This document shows positions 7,787-15,247 of a stretch of 32,634 nt of DNA, piece by piece. The notes below the pieces were generated by a model that worked only from the letters and a program-made list of their open reading frames with translations, made no database searches and was not told where the DNA came from. The stretch is from positions 1 through 32,634 of the forward strand of contig JACDCH010000363.1 of assembly GCA_013694495.1 (NCBI GenBank), in the 5' to 3' direction. Each line of letters begins with the position of its first letter. The first letter of the stretch is position 1. The stretch is from Acidimicrobiia bacterium (GTDB lineage: Bacteria > Actinomycetota > Acidimicrobiia > Acidimicrobiales > JACDCH01). Position numbers and translations under genes: made by a program.

Positions 7787-8536
7787 GACGGGACAGCTCC
7801 ATCGAGTCCGTACGGCAGCGCTACGCGGCGCTCGCGACAACCGCCGCGCAGGGCGCCAGCTGCTGCACCCCCGACGAACAGGCCGTCTTCGGCGCCTCGC
7901 GCTACGCGGACGACGACCTCGACGCGATCCCCGAGACCGCCACGGCGGCGTCGCTCGGCTGTGGCAACCCGACCGCCGTCGCCGACCTCGCCGAAGGCGA
8001 CATCGTGCTCGACCTCGGTTCCGGCGGCGGCATCGACGTCATCCTCTCCGCACGGCGCGTCGGCATGACCGGCAAGGCCTACGGGCTCGACATGACCGAC
8101 GAGATGCTCGACCTCGCCCGCCGCAACGCCACCGAAGCCGGCGTCACCAACGTCGAGTTCCTCGAGGGCCTCATCGAGAGGATCCCGCTCCCCGACGCCC
8201 ACGTCGACGTCGTCATCTCGAACTGCGTCATCAACCTCTCCAGCGACAAGGACGCCGTCATCGCCGAAGCCGCGCGGGTGCTCCGGCCAGGGGGCGTTCG
8301 CGGTCAGCGACGTCATCGCCGACCCCGACATGGACGACGCCACCCGCGCGGAGGTGGAGCGGTGGACCGGCTGCGTCGCAGGCGCGCTCACCCGAGACGA
8401 CTACACCCGGCTGCTCCAAGCCGCCGGCCTCACCGATATCGAGATCATCGAATCCCATCGGGTGCACGCCCACGCCAGCTCGGCGATCATCCGCGCCCGT
8501 AAGGCGACGGAGAGTCGCTCGTCGAGCAGACCGTGA
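7783..8536 (+). CDS. arsM: Arsenite methyltransferase, frameshifted
   Basis: ArsM transfers methyl groups from S-adenosylmethionine to trivalent arsenic. The frame from ATG 7783 shows paired cysteines SCC (27-28), SLGCGNP with Cys60, the SAM motif VLDLGSGGGIDV (75-86), MTDEMLDLARRNA and ISNCVINLSSDKDAV with Cys148. These are hallmark ArsM sequences. After VLRPGG the frame drifts into arginine-rich nonsense. The proper continuation FAVSDVIADPDMDDATRAEV, then WTGCVAGAL with the third catalytic cysteine, is in another frame and ends at 8536. The shift falls at GGGGG (8290-8294), and removing one G restores one protein of about 250 residues. It may be a real mutation or a homopolymer error. It is coupled to the upstream membrane protein. 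Confidence 0.88.
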
Positions 8537-8542
8537 TCGCCA

Positions 8543-8704
8543 CCCAACGCCGCCGACCACGGCGACGACGGTCCCGTCGGCCTGGAGGCGGGTGATGACC
8601 GTGACCTTGTCCGCGGGGAGCACGTCGGCGATGCCGACCTCCGCCGCGATGGCCCGGGCGGCTCGTTGGTTGGCGCCGGTGAGAAGCAGCCGCAGGTCAT
8701 GCCC
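8543..8704 (-). pseudogene. Fragment of a P-type ATPase haloacid-dehalogenase domain
   Basis: Reading the minus strand from 8704, the segment gives GHDLRLLLTGANQRAARAIA, then AEVGIADVLPADKV and ITRLQADGTVVAVVGG. This is the P-domain part of a heavy-metal P-type ATPase, where TGDN, DVLPxDK and VAMVGDGVNDAP are expected. The match breaks off at VGGVGWRSR, before the GDGxND motif, and nothing upstream belongs to an ATPase because the cupredoxin gene ends there. Only about 50 codons survive. Its sequence differs clearly from the same region of the nearby CopB, so it comes from another ATPase and is not a local duplication. It is a non-functional remnant. Confidence 0.75.
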
Positions 8705-8724
8705 TCGACCCGGTCGGTGTGCGG

Positions 8725-9171
8725 TCAGGTGACGTCGATGGCGAGCTTCATGCCGCCGTCGTAGTGGCCGGGCTGGTGGCAGCCGATCTCGAGGCTGCCG
8801 GACTCGTCGAAGGTGTGGGTGAGCTCGGCGGTGTCGCCGGGCTCGACGGTGACGGCGCCGCTGTCGCCGTGGCCGCTGCCGTGCTCGTCGCCTTCGGCCT
8901 CGCGCATGTCCATCTCGTGGCCGTCCTGGGCGGCCGTGTCACCCACGAAGGCATCGTGGGCGACCTCACCGGTGTTGGTGAACACGAAGCGGACCGTCTC
9001 GCCCCGGTTGACGTCGACAGAGTCGGGTTCGAACACGTTGTCGGCCATGTCGATCTCGACGGTCCGCACGTCGCCGTTGCCGGCGGTCGCGTCGTCATCG
9101 CTCCCGCAGGCGGCTCCGCCGATCGCGAAGAGGGCGACGGCGGCGAGGGCGAGGGTTCGGTGGCGGTTCAT
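8725..9171 (-). CDS. Cupredoxin-domain lipoprotein
   Basis: This 148-residue exported protein has a lipoprotein signal (ALFAIGGAAC, Cys22 as the lipidated residue), an acidic linker and one cupredoxin domain. Probable type-1 copper ligands are His72 (GEVAHDAF), Cys131, His136 and Met141 (EIGCHQPGHYDGGM). A His/Asp/Glu-rich insert at about residues 82-102 (DGHEMDMREAEGDEHGSGHG) could also bind metal. It is the last gene of the csoR-copB operon, so it probably binds or shuttles copper on the outer face of the membrane. Its start lies inside the end of the small upstream membrane-protein frame. Confidence 0.9.
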   Translation of the reverse strand: MNRHRTLALAAVALFAIGGAACGSDDDATAGNGDVRTVEIDMADNVFEPDSVDVNRGETVRFVFTNTGEVAHDAFVGDTAAQDGHEMDMREAEGDEHGSGHGDSGAVTVEPGDTAELTHTFDESGSLEIGCHQPGHYDGGMKLAIDVT

Positions 9172-9397
9172 GGGTGGTCTCCAGGGGGGTGTGGGGGTTG
9201 TGATGGCGCAGCATCAGGGCGATGCAGACGAGTGCCGCGACCACGCCGAGGGACGGCGCGCTGGCGGGGCCGGTGGTCATTCCGAGCATCGAGGTCAAGA
9301 CCACGATGGCGAGCATCGGCCCGGCGCAGCACGCGGCGAGGGCGAGCAGCAACCTTCGCTCCCGCAGCGCACCGGGTGGCTGCTGGCCGCTGTTCAT
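9095..9397 (-). CDS. Small two-TM membrane protein of the copper operon
   Basis: This is an unrecognised protein of up to 100 residues. ATG 9397 overlaps the copB stop as ATGA, so it is translationally coupled to copB. It has two hydrophobic segments: LLLALAACCAGPMLAIVVLT (about residues 16-35) with a vicinal cysteine pair, and LGVVAALVCIALML (about 49-62), followed by His-His. The CC-x-x-P arrangement recalls small metal-transport helpers such as MerT, but only loosely. After THE (about residue 77) the frame becomes arginine- and proline-rich and runs 77 bases into the cupredoxin gene. That overlap is unusual and probably reflects a frameshift in the nearby G runs (9183-9197 on the plus strand). 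The true end is therefore likely near 9170. Confidence 0.6.
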   Translation of the reverse strand: MNSGQQPPGALRERRLLLALAACCAGPMLAIVVLTSMLGMTTGPASAPSLGVVAALVCIALMLRHHNPHTPLETTHEPPPNPRPRRRRPLRDRRSRLRER

Positions 9398-11554
9398 CGT
9401 TGGCCTGCCGGGGTGGGAGCGCCGTCGGCCACGTGATCGTCACCGTCGTTCGCGGCGCTGGGCGCTTCGATCGTGTTCATGTCGGTGATGGGTCGGGGGC
9501 GGAGGTCGAGCCGTCTGAGCAGTTGGGCGTTGGCGGCGACAACGATGGTGGAGACGCTCATCAGGACGGCGCCGACCGCGGGGGGCATGGTGATCCCGGC
9601 CCACTGGAGGGCACCGGCGGCGACGGGGATGGCGATGACGTTGTATCCGGCGGCCCAAGTGAGGTTCTGGAGGGACTTGCGGTAGGTGGCCTTGGACAGC
9701 TTGATGATGGAGATGACCGCTCGTGGGTCCGAGCTGGCCAGGATCAGACCGGCGGACTCGATTGCCACGTCGGTGCCGGCGCCGATGGCGATGCCGACGT
9801 CGGCGCGGGCGAGGGCGGGGGCGTCGTTCACACCGTCGCCGACCATGGCCACGTTGAGGCCGCGGCCCTGGAGCTCGGCGACCTTGGCGGACTTGTCTTC
9901 GGGGAGGACCTCGGCGAACACCTCGTCGACCCCGAGGTCGGCGCTGACGGCGTCGGCGACCTGGTGGGCGTCGCCGGTGATCATCACCACGCGGCAGCCC
10001 ATCTGGCGGAGCTGCTCGACGGCCTCGCGGGCCTCGGGGCGGATCTCATCCTCGAGCGCGAGGGAGCCGACGATCTCGGCTCCCTTGACCCAGGTAGAGG
10101 ACCGCGGCGCCCCGCTCCTTCCAGCCGGCGGTCTGCTCGGCGAGGTCGGCCGGTTCGGTGAGCTGGCGCTCCCGGAGCAGGACCGGGCCCCCGACGGCGT
10201 AGGCGGCTCCTTCGACGGTGGCTTCCACGCCGCGTCCCGTGATCGAGCGGAAGTTGGTGGCCTGGGCGACGTCTCCCCACTGGTGCGCCGAGGTGACGAT
10301 GGCGCGGGCGAGGGGATGCTCGCTGTCGGCCTCGACGGCGCCAGCGATGCGCAGGATCTCGTCGTCGGTGTGTCCTGCGGTGGCGGCGACACCGATCACG
10401 ACGTGCTCGCCCTTGGTGAGCGTGCCCGTCTTGTCGAACAGGACGGCGTCGATGGTGCGGCTGGCCTCCAAGGCGAGGCGGTCCTTGATCAGGATGCCGT
10501 TGCGGGCCGCCATCGCACTGGACAGCGACGTGGTCAACGGGATGGCGAGGCCCAACGCATGCGGGCAGGAGATCACCAGCACGGTGACGACTCGCACCAC
10601 GGCCTCGTTGCCGTCGCCGAGCAGTGTCCAGACAACCGCGGTGACGATCGCGGCGCTGACGGCCACGTAGAACAACAGCGCGGCGGCCCGGTCGGCCAGC
10701 ACCTGGCTGCGGGACTGTGACTCTTGAGCCTCAGCGACGAGACGGCCGATCCCGGCCAGGGCCGTGTCGTCGCCGACGGCACTCACCCGCACGCGGATCG
10801 CCGAATCGGTAGACACCGTGCCGGCCACGACCCTGCCACCGACGGTCTTGGCCACGGGGCGGGACTCGCCGGTGATCATCGACTCGTCGAGCTCGGCGTC
10901 GCCGTCGACGATCTCCCCGTCGGCGGGGACGCGGCCACCGGAGCGGACCAGGACCACATCACCCACGCGGAGGTCAGCAGCAGGGATGGTCTCGACGGAA
11001 CCGTCGGCGGCCACCCGCTCGGCCTCGTCGGGCAGCAGCGCGGCGAGGGCCGCGAGGGCGTCCTGGGCCTGGCCCAGGGCCTTCATCTCCTGCCAGTGCC
11101 CGAGCAGCATGATCGAGATCAGCGCGCCGAGCTCCCACCAGAAGTCGAGGTCGAACCAGTGCAGCGACGTGGCCATCGACGCGCCGTAGGCGACGGTGAT
11201 CGCCATGGCGATCAGCAACATCATCCCCGGTTGGCGGTCTCTGGCCTCCTGGACCCCGCCGGCCAGGAACGGCCACCCGCCCCACACGAACACGAACGTG
11301 CCGAGCACCGGACCGACCCAGTCCATCCCGTAGAACTCGAGCTCGTAGCCGAACCAGTCCATGACCATGTGGCTGGTGACGACCAGCGGCACGGTCAGGA
11401 GCAGGCTCCACCAGAACCGGCGCCGGAACATCTCGACGTGGTGGCCGGCGTGCTTGCCGCCGTGGCCGGGCGACACCGTGGTCATGCCCGCGTCGCGGTG
11501 GGCCGCGGTCGGGTCGGTCGTGTGGTGATCGTGGGTGGGGTGTCCGGTCGTCAT
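9394..11554 (-). CDS. copB: CopB-type (P1B-3) copper-exporting ATPase, frameshifted
   Basis: This is a heavy-metal P1B ATPase of about 720 residues. There is no HMA domain; the N terminus is His-rich (residues 5-40). TGE is at 228-230, the metal-site motif CPHALGLAIPL at 330-340 and the phosphorylation motif DKTGTLT at 374-380. SEHPLARA, MITGDAHQVAD and MVGDGVNDAPALARADVG follow. CPH instead of CPC is the signature of the CopB class, linked to Cu(II)/Cu(I) efflux. The first frame runs from ATG 11554 to about 10092 and then breaks; the second continues from VKGAEIVGSLALEDE to 9394. The shift is at a three-base run (10089-10091, GGG on the coding strand), and removing one G gives GAAVLYLVKGAEIVG. 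All motifs are otherwise intact, so a sequencing error is plausible. It lies 10 bases after csoR. Confidence 0.92.
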
Positions 11555-11564
11555 CGCAGGGTCC

Positions 11565-11846
11565 TCACGTCTTCAACAGCCGCTGGACCGCGTCCGTCGC
11601 CTCGGTCAGCTTCTGTTCGGCTTCGGGTCCCCCCGCCGCTACGGCGTCGGCGACGCAATGGCGGAGGTGGTCGTCGAACATCCCGACGGCGACGCTCTGC
11701 AGGCCCTTCGTCGCCGCCGAGATCTGCGTCAGCACGTCGATGCAGTAGCGGTCCTGCTCCACCATCTGGGCGATGCCGCGCACCTGCCCCTCGATACGTC
11801 GGAGACGCCCCAGCAACTCGTCCTTGTTCATCTCGTAGCCGGGCAT
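11565..11846 (-). CDS. csoR: CsoR copper-sensing repressor
   Basis: This is a 93-residue all-helical repressor of the CsoR/RcnR family. The N-terminal LLGRLRRIEGQVRGIAQMV and the copper ligand set Cys35 (DRYCIDVL), His60 and Cys64 (DDHLRHC) match true CsoR. ATG 11846 is chosen because family homology starts at MNKDELL. An upstream extension to 11906 would run through the operator. It is the first gene of the csoR-copB-small membrane protein-cupredoxin operon and is expected to repress it until Cu(I) binds. A matching operator lies directly upstream. Confidence 0.95.
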   Translation of the reverse strand: MPGYEMNKDELLGRLRRIEGQVRGIAQMVEQDRYCIDVLTQISAATKGLQSVAVGMFDDHLRHCVADAVAAGGPEAEQKLTEATDAVQRLLKT

Positions 11847-11856
11847 GGAGGGGACT

Positions 11857-11873
11857 ATACCCCGGTAGGGTAT
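11857..11873. promoter_or_regulatory. CsoR operator
   Basis: ATACCC-CGGTA-GGGTAT is a perfect inverted repeat with 6-base arms, 10 bases upstream of the csoR start. This G/C-tract dyad flanked by TAT/ATA is the form of operator known for CsoR repressors. Together with the Cys-His-Cys ligand set it supports copper-controlled autoregulation of the operon. Confidence 0.8.
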
Positions 11874-12023
11874 TAGCAGCAACCGGGTGAACGACCGGTG
11901 CGCCATCTCGCCGTCGAAGCGCCTGCATGACCGAGCGAGACAGCCGGGCCGGGTCGATCTGGCCGGCTCGAGCCGCCTCGAACATCTCCTCGATTTCCGG
12001 CCGGGCTGACTTCGGCCCTGCCT

Positions 12024-12717
12024 CTACGCCCAACCACCGGCGTAGGCGACGAACTGGCCGGTCGTGAATCGGCTGGTCCCGTCGAGGAAGGGCATGCAGA
12101 ACGAGGCGAACTCCTCCATCGTGCCCAACCGGCCGAGCGGAACCTGGGCTTCGATCTTGCGGCGGACCTCTGGGTCGGTCGCGCCGCTGGCTTGCAGGAA
12201 GCCCGGGAAGTCCATGAAGTTCGTGCCCACTGCGTTGACCTGGACGCCGTTGCTGGCCACCTCGTCGGCGACATTGCGCGTGAGCATCGTGGCGCCGGCA
12301 CGAGCCGATGAATACAGCGGCGCGCCCGGTGTCGGGCGGGCGGCAGACGCGCTGGTGATCACCAGGATCTGCCCGTCGCCCTGCGCGATCATCGGATCAA
12401 CGACAGCTTTGAGAAAGCGAAACGGCGCTTCGAGACAACCCGCCACCACCGTCCGAAGGTCCTCGACGGTCGAGTTCACGAATCTTCCGGTGACGATCTG
12501 CCCGGTAGCCGCCACCGCGGCGTCAAGGCGCCCGAATCGTTCCACGGCGGCGTTCACCAGTGCCGGTGCCGAGTCGGGCTTGGCCAGGTTCCGGACCCCC
12601 GTGACCACCTCGACTGAAGCGCCGAGAGCTTCGAGCTCGTCGACGAGCCCGTCGCAGGGTCTCCGATCACGAGGTTGTGATCGCGTCGCGCCACCGCAGC
12701 TGCGGGGAATCCACTCA
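12024..12717 (-). pseudogene. 5'-truncated, frameshifted short-chain dehydrogenase/reductase
   Basis: The C-terminal two thirds of an SDR are clear: ALVNAAVERFGRLDAAVAAT, then ILVITSASAARPTPGAPLYS, SARAGATMLTRNVADEVASN and ending FTTGQFVAYAGGWA. The Tyr-x-x-x-Lys pair is not seen; YSSARAG stands at that place, so it resembles atypical members. Upstream the frame breaks at 12657-12660. In the adjoining frame AAAVARRDHNLVIGDP continues the Rossmann fold and joins CDGLVDELEALGASV if one C is added. Before that the glycine-rich TGxxxGIG strand is missing and the sequence runs into the plsY-like gene. The gene therefore has both a deletion of its 5' end and a frameshift, and it is probably inactive. 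Confidence 0.7.
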
Positions 12718-13342
12718 CCGGGGCGGTGGTCAGACGTCGGTGGCCGGCCCAGAACCGCTGGAGGATCACCGCGCTGCTGGCCGCGGCGGCGAGGGGGAGG
12801 CCGACGGTCGGTGTCCCGCCCCAGGCGTTGGGCCAGCCCCGTCGCCACCACAGGGTGGCGGCGCCGACCCAGAGGGCGGAGGACGCGGCGGTGGCTGTGA
12901 AGGCCCGCTGCTTCGACGGGCCGACGGCGACGGCGGTCGCGATGGCGATGTCGATGGGGACGTAGGCCGGGAGGGTGGCGAGGCACTGGCCGACGCTGCA
13001 GCCGACGCCCTTCCCGCCCCGGAACTGCTTGGTGACGGGGTAGCAGTGCCCGACGACCGCGGCGACCGCGGCGATGTGCTGGCCCGTGTCGCCGGCGACG
13101 AGGCGCCCCACTCGGGTGGCGATGGCGCCTTTGGCGATGTCGGCGGCCATGACCCCATACCCCCAGCGGGCGCCGAGGACGGCGGCGGCGTTGGCACCAC
13201 CCGGGTTGCCGGAGCCGTGCTCTCGCAGGTCGACTCGCCCACCGCTGGCCAGGCGGGCGGCCACGTCGGCCGACGGGACGAGACCGGCCGCGTAGCCGGC
13301 GGCAGCCGCCGCGGCGACCCTGGTCCAACGGTGGCCGGTCAT
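12554..13342 (-). CDS. plsY: PlsY-like glycerol-3-phosphate acyltransferase with abnormal C terminus
   Basis: PlsY is an integral membrane enzyme that acylates glycerol-3-phosphate using acyl-phosphate, the first step of phospholipid synthesis. The diagnostic motifs are present: HGSGNPGGANAAAVLG (motif 1), ADIAKGAIA and GHCYPVTKQFRGGKGVG (motif 2), with several hydrophobic segments. ATG 13342 overlaps the stop of the upstream methyltransferase gene as ATGA. The PlsY-like part ends around 12740 (AVILQRFWAGHRRL). The frame then continues about 60 residues through the remains of the SDR gene to a stop at 12554. The natural stop seems to have been lost at a deletion junction. It may be a second, specialised PlsY copy. 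Confidence 0.75.
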   Translation of the reverse strand: MTGHRWTRVAAAAAAGYAAGLVPSADVAARLASGGRVDLREHGSGNPGGANAAAVLGARWGYGVMAADIAKGAIATRVGRLVAGDTGQHIAAVAAVVGHCYPVTKQFRGGKGVGCSVGQCLATLPAYVPIDIAIATAVAVGPSKQRAFTATAASSALWVGAATLWWRRGWPNAWGGTPTVGLPLAAAASSAVILQRFWAGHRRLTTAPVSGFPAAAVARRDHNLVIGDPATGSSTSSKLSALQSRWSRGSGTWPSPTRHRHW

Positions 13343-14121
13343 CCTGATGCCTCGGTGCGCTCGAGCACGATACGGCGCAGGGGCACGGTGAGCGTGCTGC
13401 CGATGCGGCCGGCGAGCACTCGACGGCCCGCGTCGAGGCGGGCGGGGTCGATGCCGGGGAGGTAGATCGACGTGAGCAGCTCGTCGGCATGAGCGGCGGT
13501 GTCGAGCGGGAGCGTGAACGCGAGCCGCTCGTCGTCGCTCACCTGCAGTCCCACCGCGGTGGTTGCTTGCCGTAGTGCGGCGGGTCGAAGGCGGTTGTCG
13601 TTCGGGTAGCGGATCCGTTGGCGGAGGGCGACCTGGAGGCGTCCGTATGTCACGGCGTGGCGCCAGGGAGTCGGCCCGCCGGCGGGCAGCACGAGCGTGG
13701 CCCGGCCGCCAGGTCGCAGCACGCGAGCGAGCTCGCTGAGCGCCTCGGCGACTGGATCGATGATCTGCATGCCCATCGAGCAGGTGGCTGTGTCCAGGGC
13801 TCCGGTGCGGATGGGAAGGCGGGTCGCGGATGCGCGCATCACCGGGCCCCGTTGGCGGTCGCGGGCGGCGCCGAGCTCGGCGGCCGATGTGTCGGTACCG
13901 ATCCAGCCGTGGAGCCGGTCGGCCATCGGGCCGCTCCCGCAGGCGAGGTCGAGGATCGGCCCGGGCCGGTCGGCCAGCGGCTGCGCGCACCACTGGTACG
14001 GGTCGATCCCGTCGGCGTGGCAACGGTTGAGGATGCGCTCGGTGATGCCAGGTCGATCGGCATGGAAGCGCTGTAGGTAGGCGGCCCAGGGGGGGTTCGG
14101 GGACGGGTGGAGGGCCCTCAT
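13339..14121 (-). CDS. Class I SAM-dependent methyltransferase
   Basis: This 260-residue methyltransferase has the SAM-binding motif PILDLACGSGPMADRL (residues 55-70) followed by GTDTSAAELGAARDR, and LARVLRPGGRATLVLPAGG as the later strand. ATG 14121 is chosen because the open frame further upstream overlaps the end of degV and reads as low-complexity. Its stop overlaps the plsY-like start, and degV ends 19 bases before it, so degV, this gene and plsY form an operon. DegV proteins bind fatty acids and PlsY uses acyl groups, so a lipid-related substrate is conceivable. Nothing in the sequence names the substrate. Confidence 0.85.
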   Translation of the reverse strand: MRALHPSPNPPWAAYLQRFHADRPGITERILNRCHADGIDPYQWCAQPLADRPGPILDLACGSGPMADRLHGWIGTDTSAAELGAARDRQRGPVMRASATRLPIRTGALDTATCSMGMQIIDPVAEALSELARVLRPGGRATLVLPAGGPTPWRHAVTYGRLQVALRQRIRYPNDNRLRPAALRQATTAVGLQVSDDERLAFTLPLDTAAHADELLTSIYLPGIDPARLDAGRRVLAGRIGSTLTVPLRRIVLERTEASG

Positions 14122-14140
14122 CGCGTGGTTCGAGCTTGCA

Positions 14141-14956
14141 TCAGATCGGGTGGAAGACGGCCCCGAAGGTCCCGGCGCCGGTGTGGGCGGCCACTGATGG
14201 GCCGACGAGATAGCGGGTGGTCTCGGCCACGTTCGGCAGCGAGCCCAGCGCCTGTTCGAGGTCATCGGCGACATCGGGGGCGTCGGCGTGGCCGATCCCG
14301 ACGCGCAGCGGCCCTGGGTGTGACGCCACCTGGGCAGTCATGACGGCCACCGCGTCGGCTTCGGAGGTGACCCGGTCCAGCTCGTGCATGTCGGGTCCGG
14401 TCGACGCGAAGACCGGCACCCCGACTCCGTCGTGCACCGCGAGCCGTCCGCCAGCGGCGGCGCGGGAGATCTCGCCGATCGTGAACACCGACCGGGCGTC
14501 GACGGCGACCGCGGTTGCCGCCTGCGCGGCCTGATCGAGACCGGCGCCGGAGGCGAGCACCTCAGCGGCCCGCCACACGCAGCAGCCCTCGATGAACGAC
14601 GCGGTCCCGGTGTCCACGATCTCGACGGGCACGCCGATCTCCCGGGCCGCCAGATGAACCGCGCTGACGGTCGCAGACTGGTTCGAGCCGACGTGGATCG
14701 ACAGGATCGACTCCGCGCCCCCCGCGACGGCCCGCCGGTACGTGGCCAGGACCTCCCCCGGAGAGGGGGCCGCGGTGCTGATCGACTTGCCGCTGCGCAG
14801 CTGGTCGTAGAACTCGGGGAGATCGATCTCGCGCTCGGGGCGAGCCAAACCGTCGACCACGATCGTGAGCGAGACCTCGAGGATGTCGAAGCGGGCGGCC
14901 AGCTCGGCGGGGAGCATGGCGTTGGAGTCGGTGACGATGCGAGCAGCGATGGGCAC
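14141..14956 (-). CDS. DegV-family fatty-acid-binding protein
   Basis: This is a 271-residue member of the DegV family, which includes fatty-acid-binding subunits that feed acyl chains to fatty-acid kinase. It begins ARIVTDSNAMLPAELAAR, the usual DegV start. It then shows SISTAAPSPGEVLATYRRAV, SILSIHVGSNQSATVSAVHL and the C-terminal VGPSVAAHTGAGTFGAVF, where the family has the conserved GPxxxxHxGPG-type loop. GTG 14956 is chosen because GGAGG lies about nine bases upstream and the homology begins two codons in. It heads an operon with the methyltransferase and the plsY-like gene and is divergent from the 58-residue gene at 15071. Confidence 0.92.
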   Translation of the reverse strand: MPIAARIVTDSNAMLPAELAARFDILEVSLTIVVDGLARPEREIDLPEFYDQLRSGKSISTAAPSPGEVLATYRRAVAGGAESILSIHVGSNQSATVSAVHLAAREIGVPVEIVDTGTASFIEGCCVWRAAEVLASGAGLDQAAQAATAVAVDARSVFTIGEISRAAAGGRLAVHDGVGVPVFASTGPDMHELDRVTSEADAVAVMTAQVASHPGPLRVGIGHADAPDVADDLEQALGSLPNVAETTRYLVGPSVAAHTGAGTFGAVFHPI

Positions 14957-15070
14957 AGCATGACCTCCGGGTTGGCGACGGGAGCGGCCGCCGCGATCGG
15001 GAACCCGGTCGACGGGCGGCGGACTTCCCGACAGGGAACTGGGTCGCGGAATCCGTAGGGTTCCCTCGGC

Positions 15071-15247
15071 ATGGATCCCAGTGATGGCGGCCTGCGACGG
15101 TTGCACAACGAGGACCGGGGATTCGATTCGAACCGCGGTGGGGTCACGCTCGACGAGGCCGTGGCCTGGGCGACCATCGGCGAAGCCCAGGCGATGCACG
15201 CCACCGGCACCGCCGCCGCCCCGCTCGATCCCAGCGTCCTGAGATGA
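15071..15247 (+). CDS. Small 58-residue protein coupled to a flavoprotein oxidoreductase
   Basis: This short gene encodes 58 residues, mostly polar, with a central helix-like stretch GVTLDEAVAWATIGEAQAMH. It has no signal peptide, membrane segment or cysteine. ATG 15071 through TGA 15245-15247 overlaps the next ATG by four bases (ATGA), strong evidence that it is translated together with the oxidoreductase. An imperfect dyad GGAATCC-gta-GGGTTCC (15048-15064) ends seven bases before the start and may be an operator or promoter element. I do not recognise the family. The coupling suggests a small partner or accessory of the enzyme. Confidence 0.6.
   Translation: MDPSDGGLRRLHNEDRGFDSNRGGVTLDEAVAWATIGEAQAMHATGTAAAPLDPSVLR

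Noticed and set aside
7786..8732. The arginine-rich continuation of the membrane-protein frame through arsM
   Set aside because: It overlaps a recognisable methyltransferase and has no protein character; it is out-of-frame readthrough.
8719..10161. A 480-residue Gly/Asp/Val-rich frame on the plus strand
   Set aside because: It is antisense to the cupredoxin and copB genes; its composition is that of a reversed high-GC gene.
11874..12023. A helical-looking minus-strand stretch (EIEEMFEAARAGQIDPARLS) between the SDR end and csoR
   Set aside because: It has no clear start or stop of its own and no family match, and its frame runs on into csoR sequence in another frame. It may be a remnant but cannot be supported.
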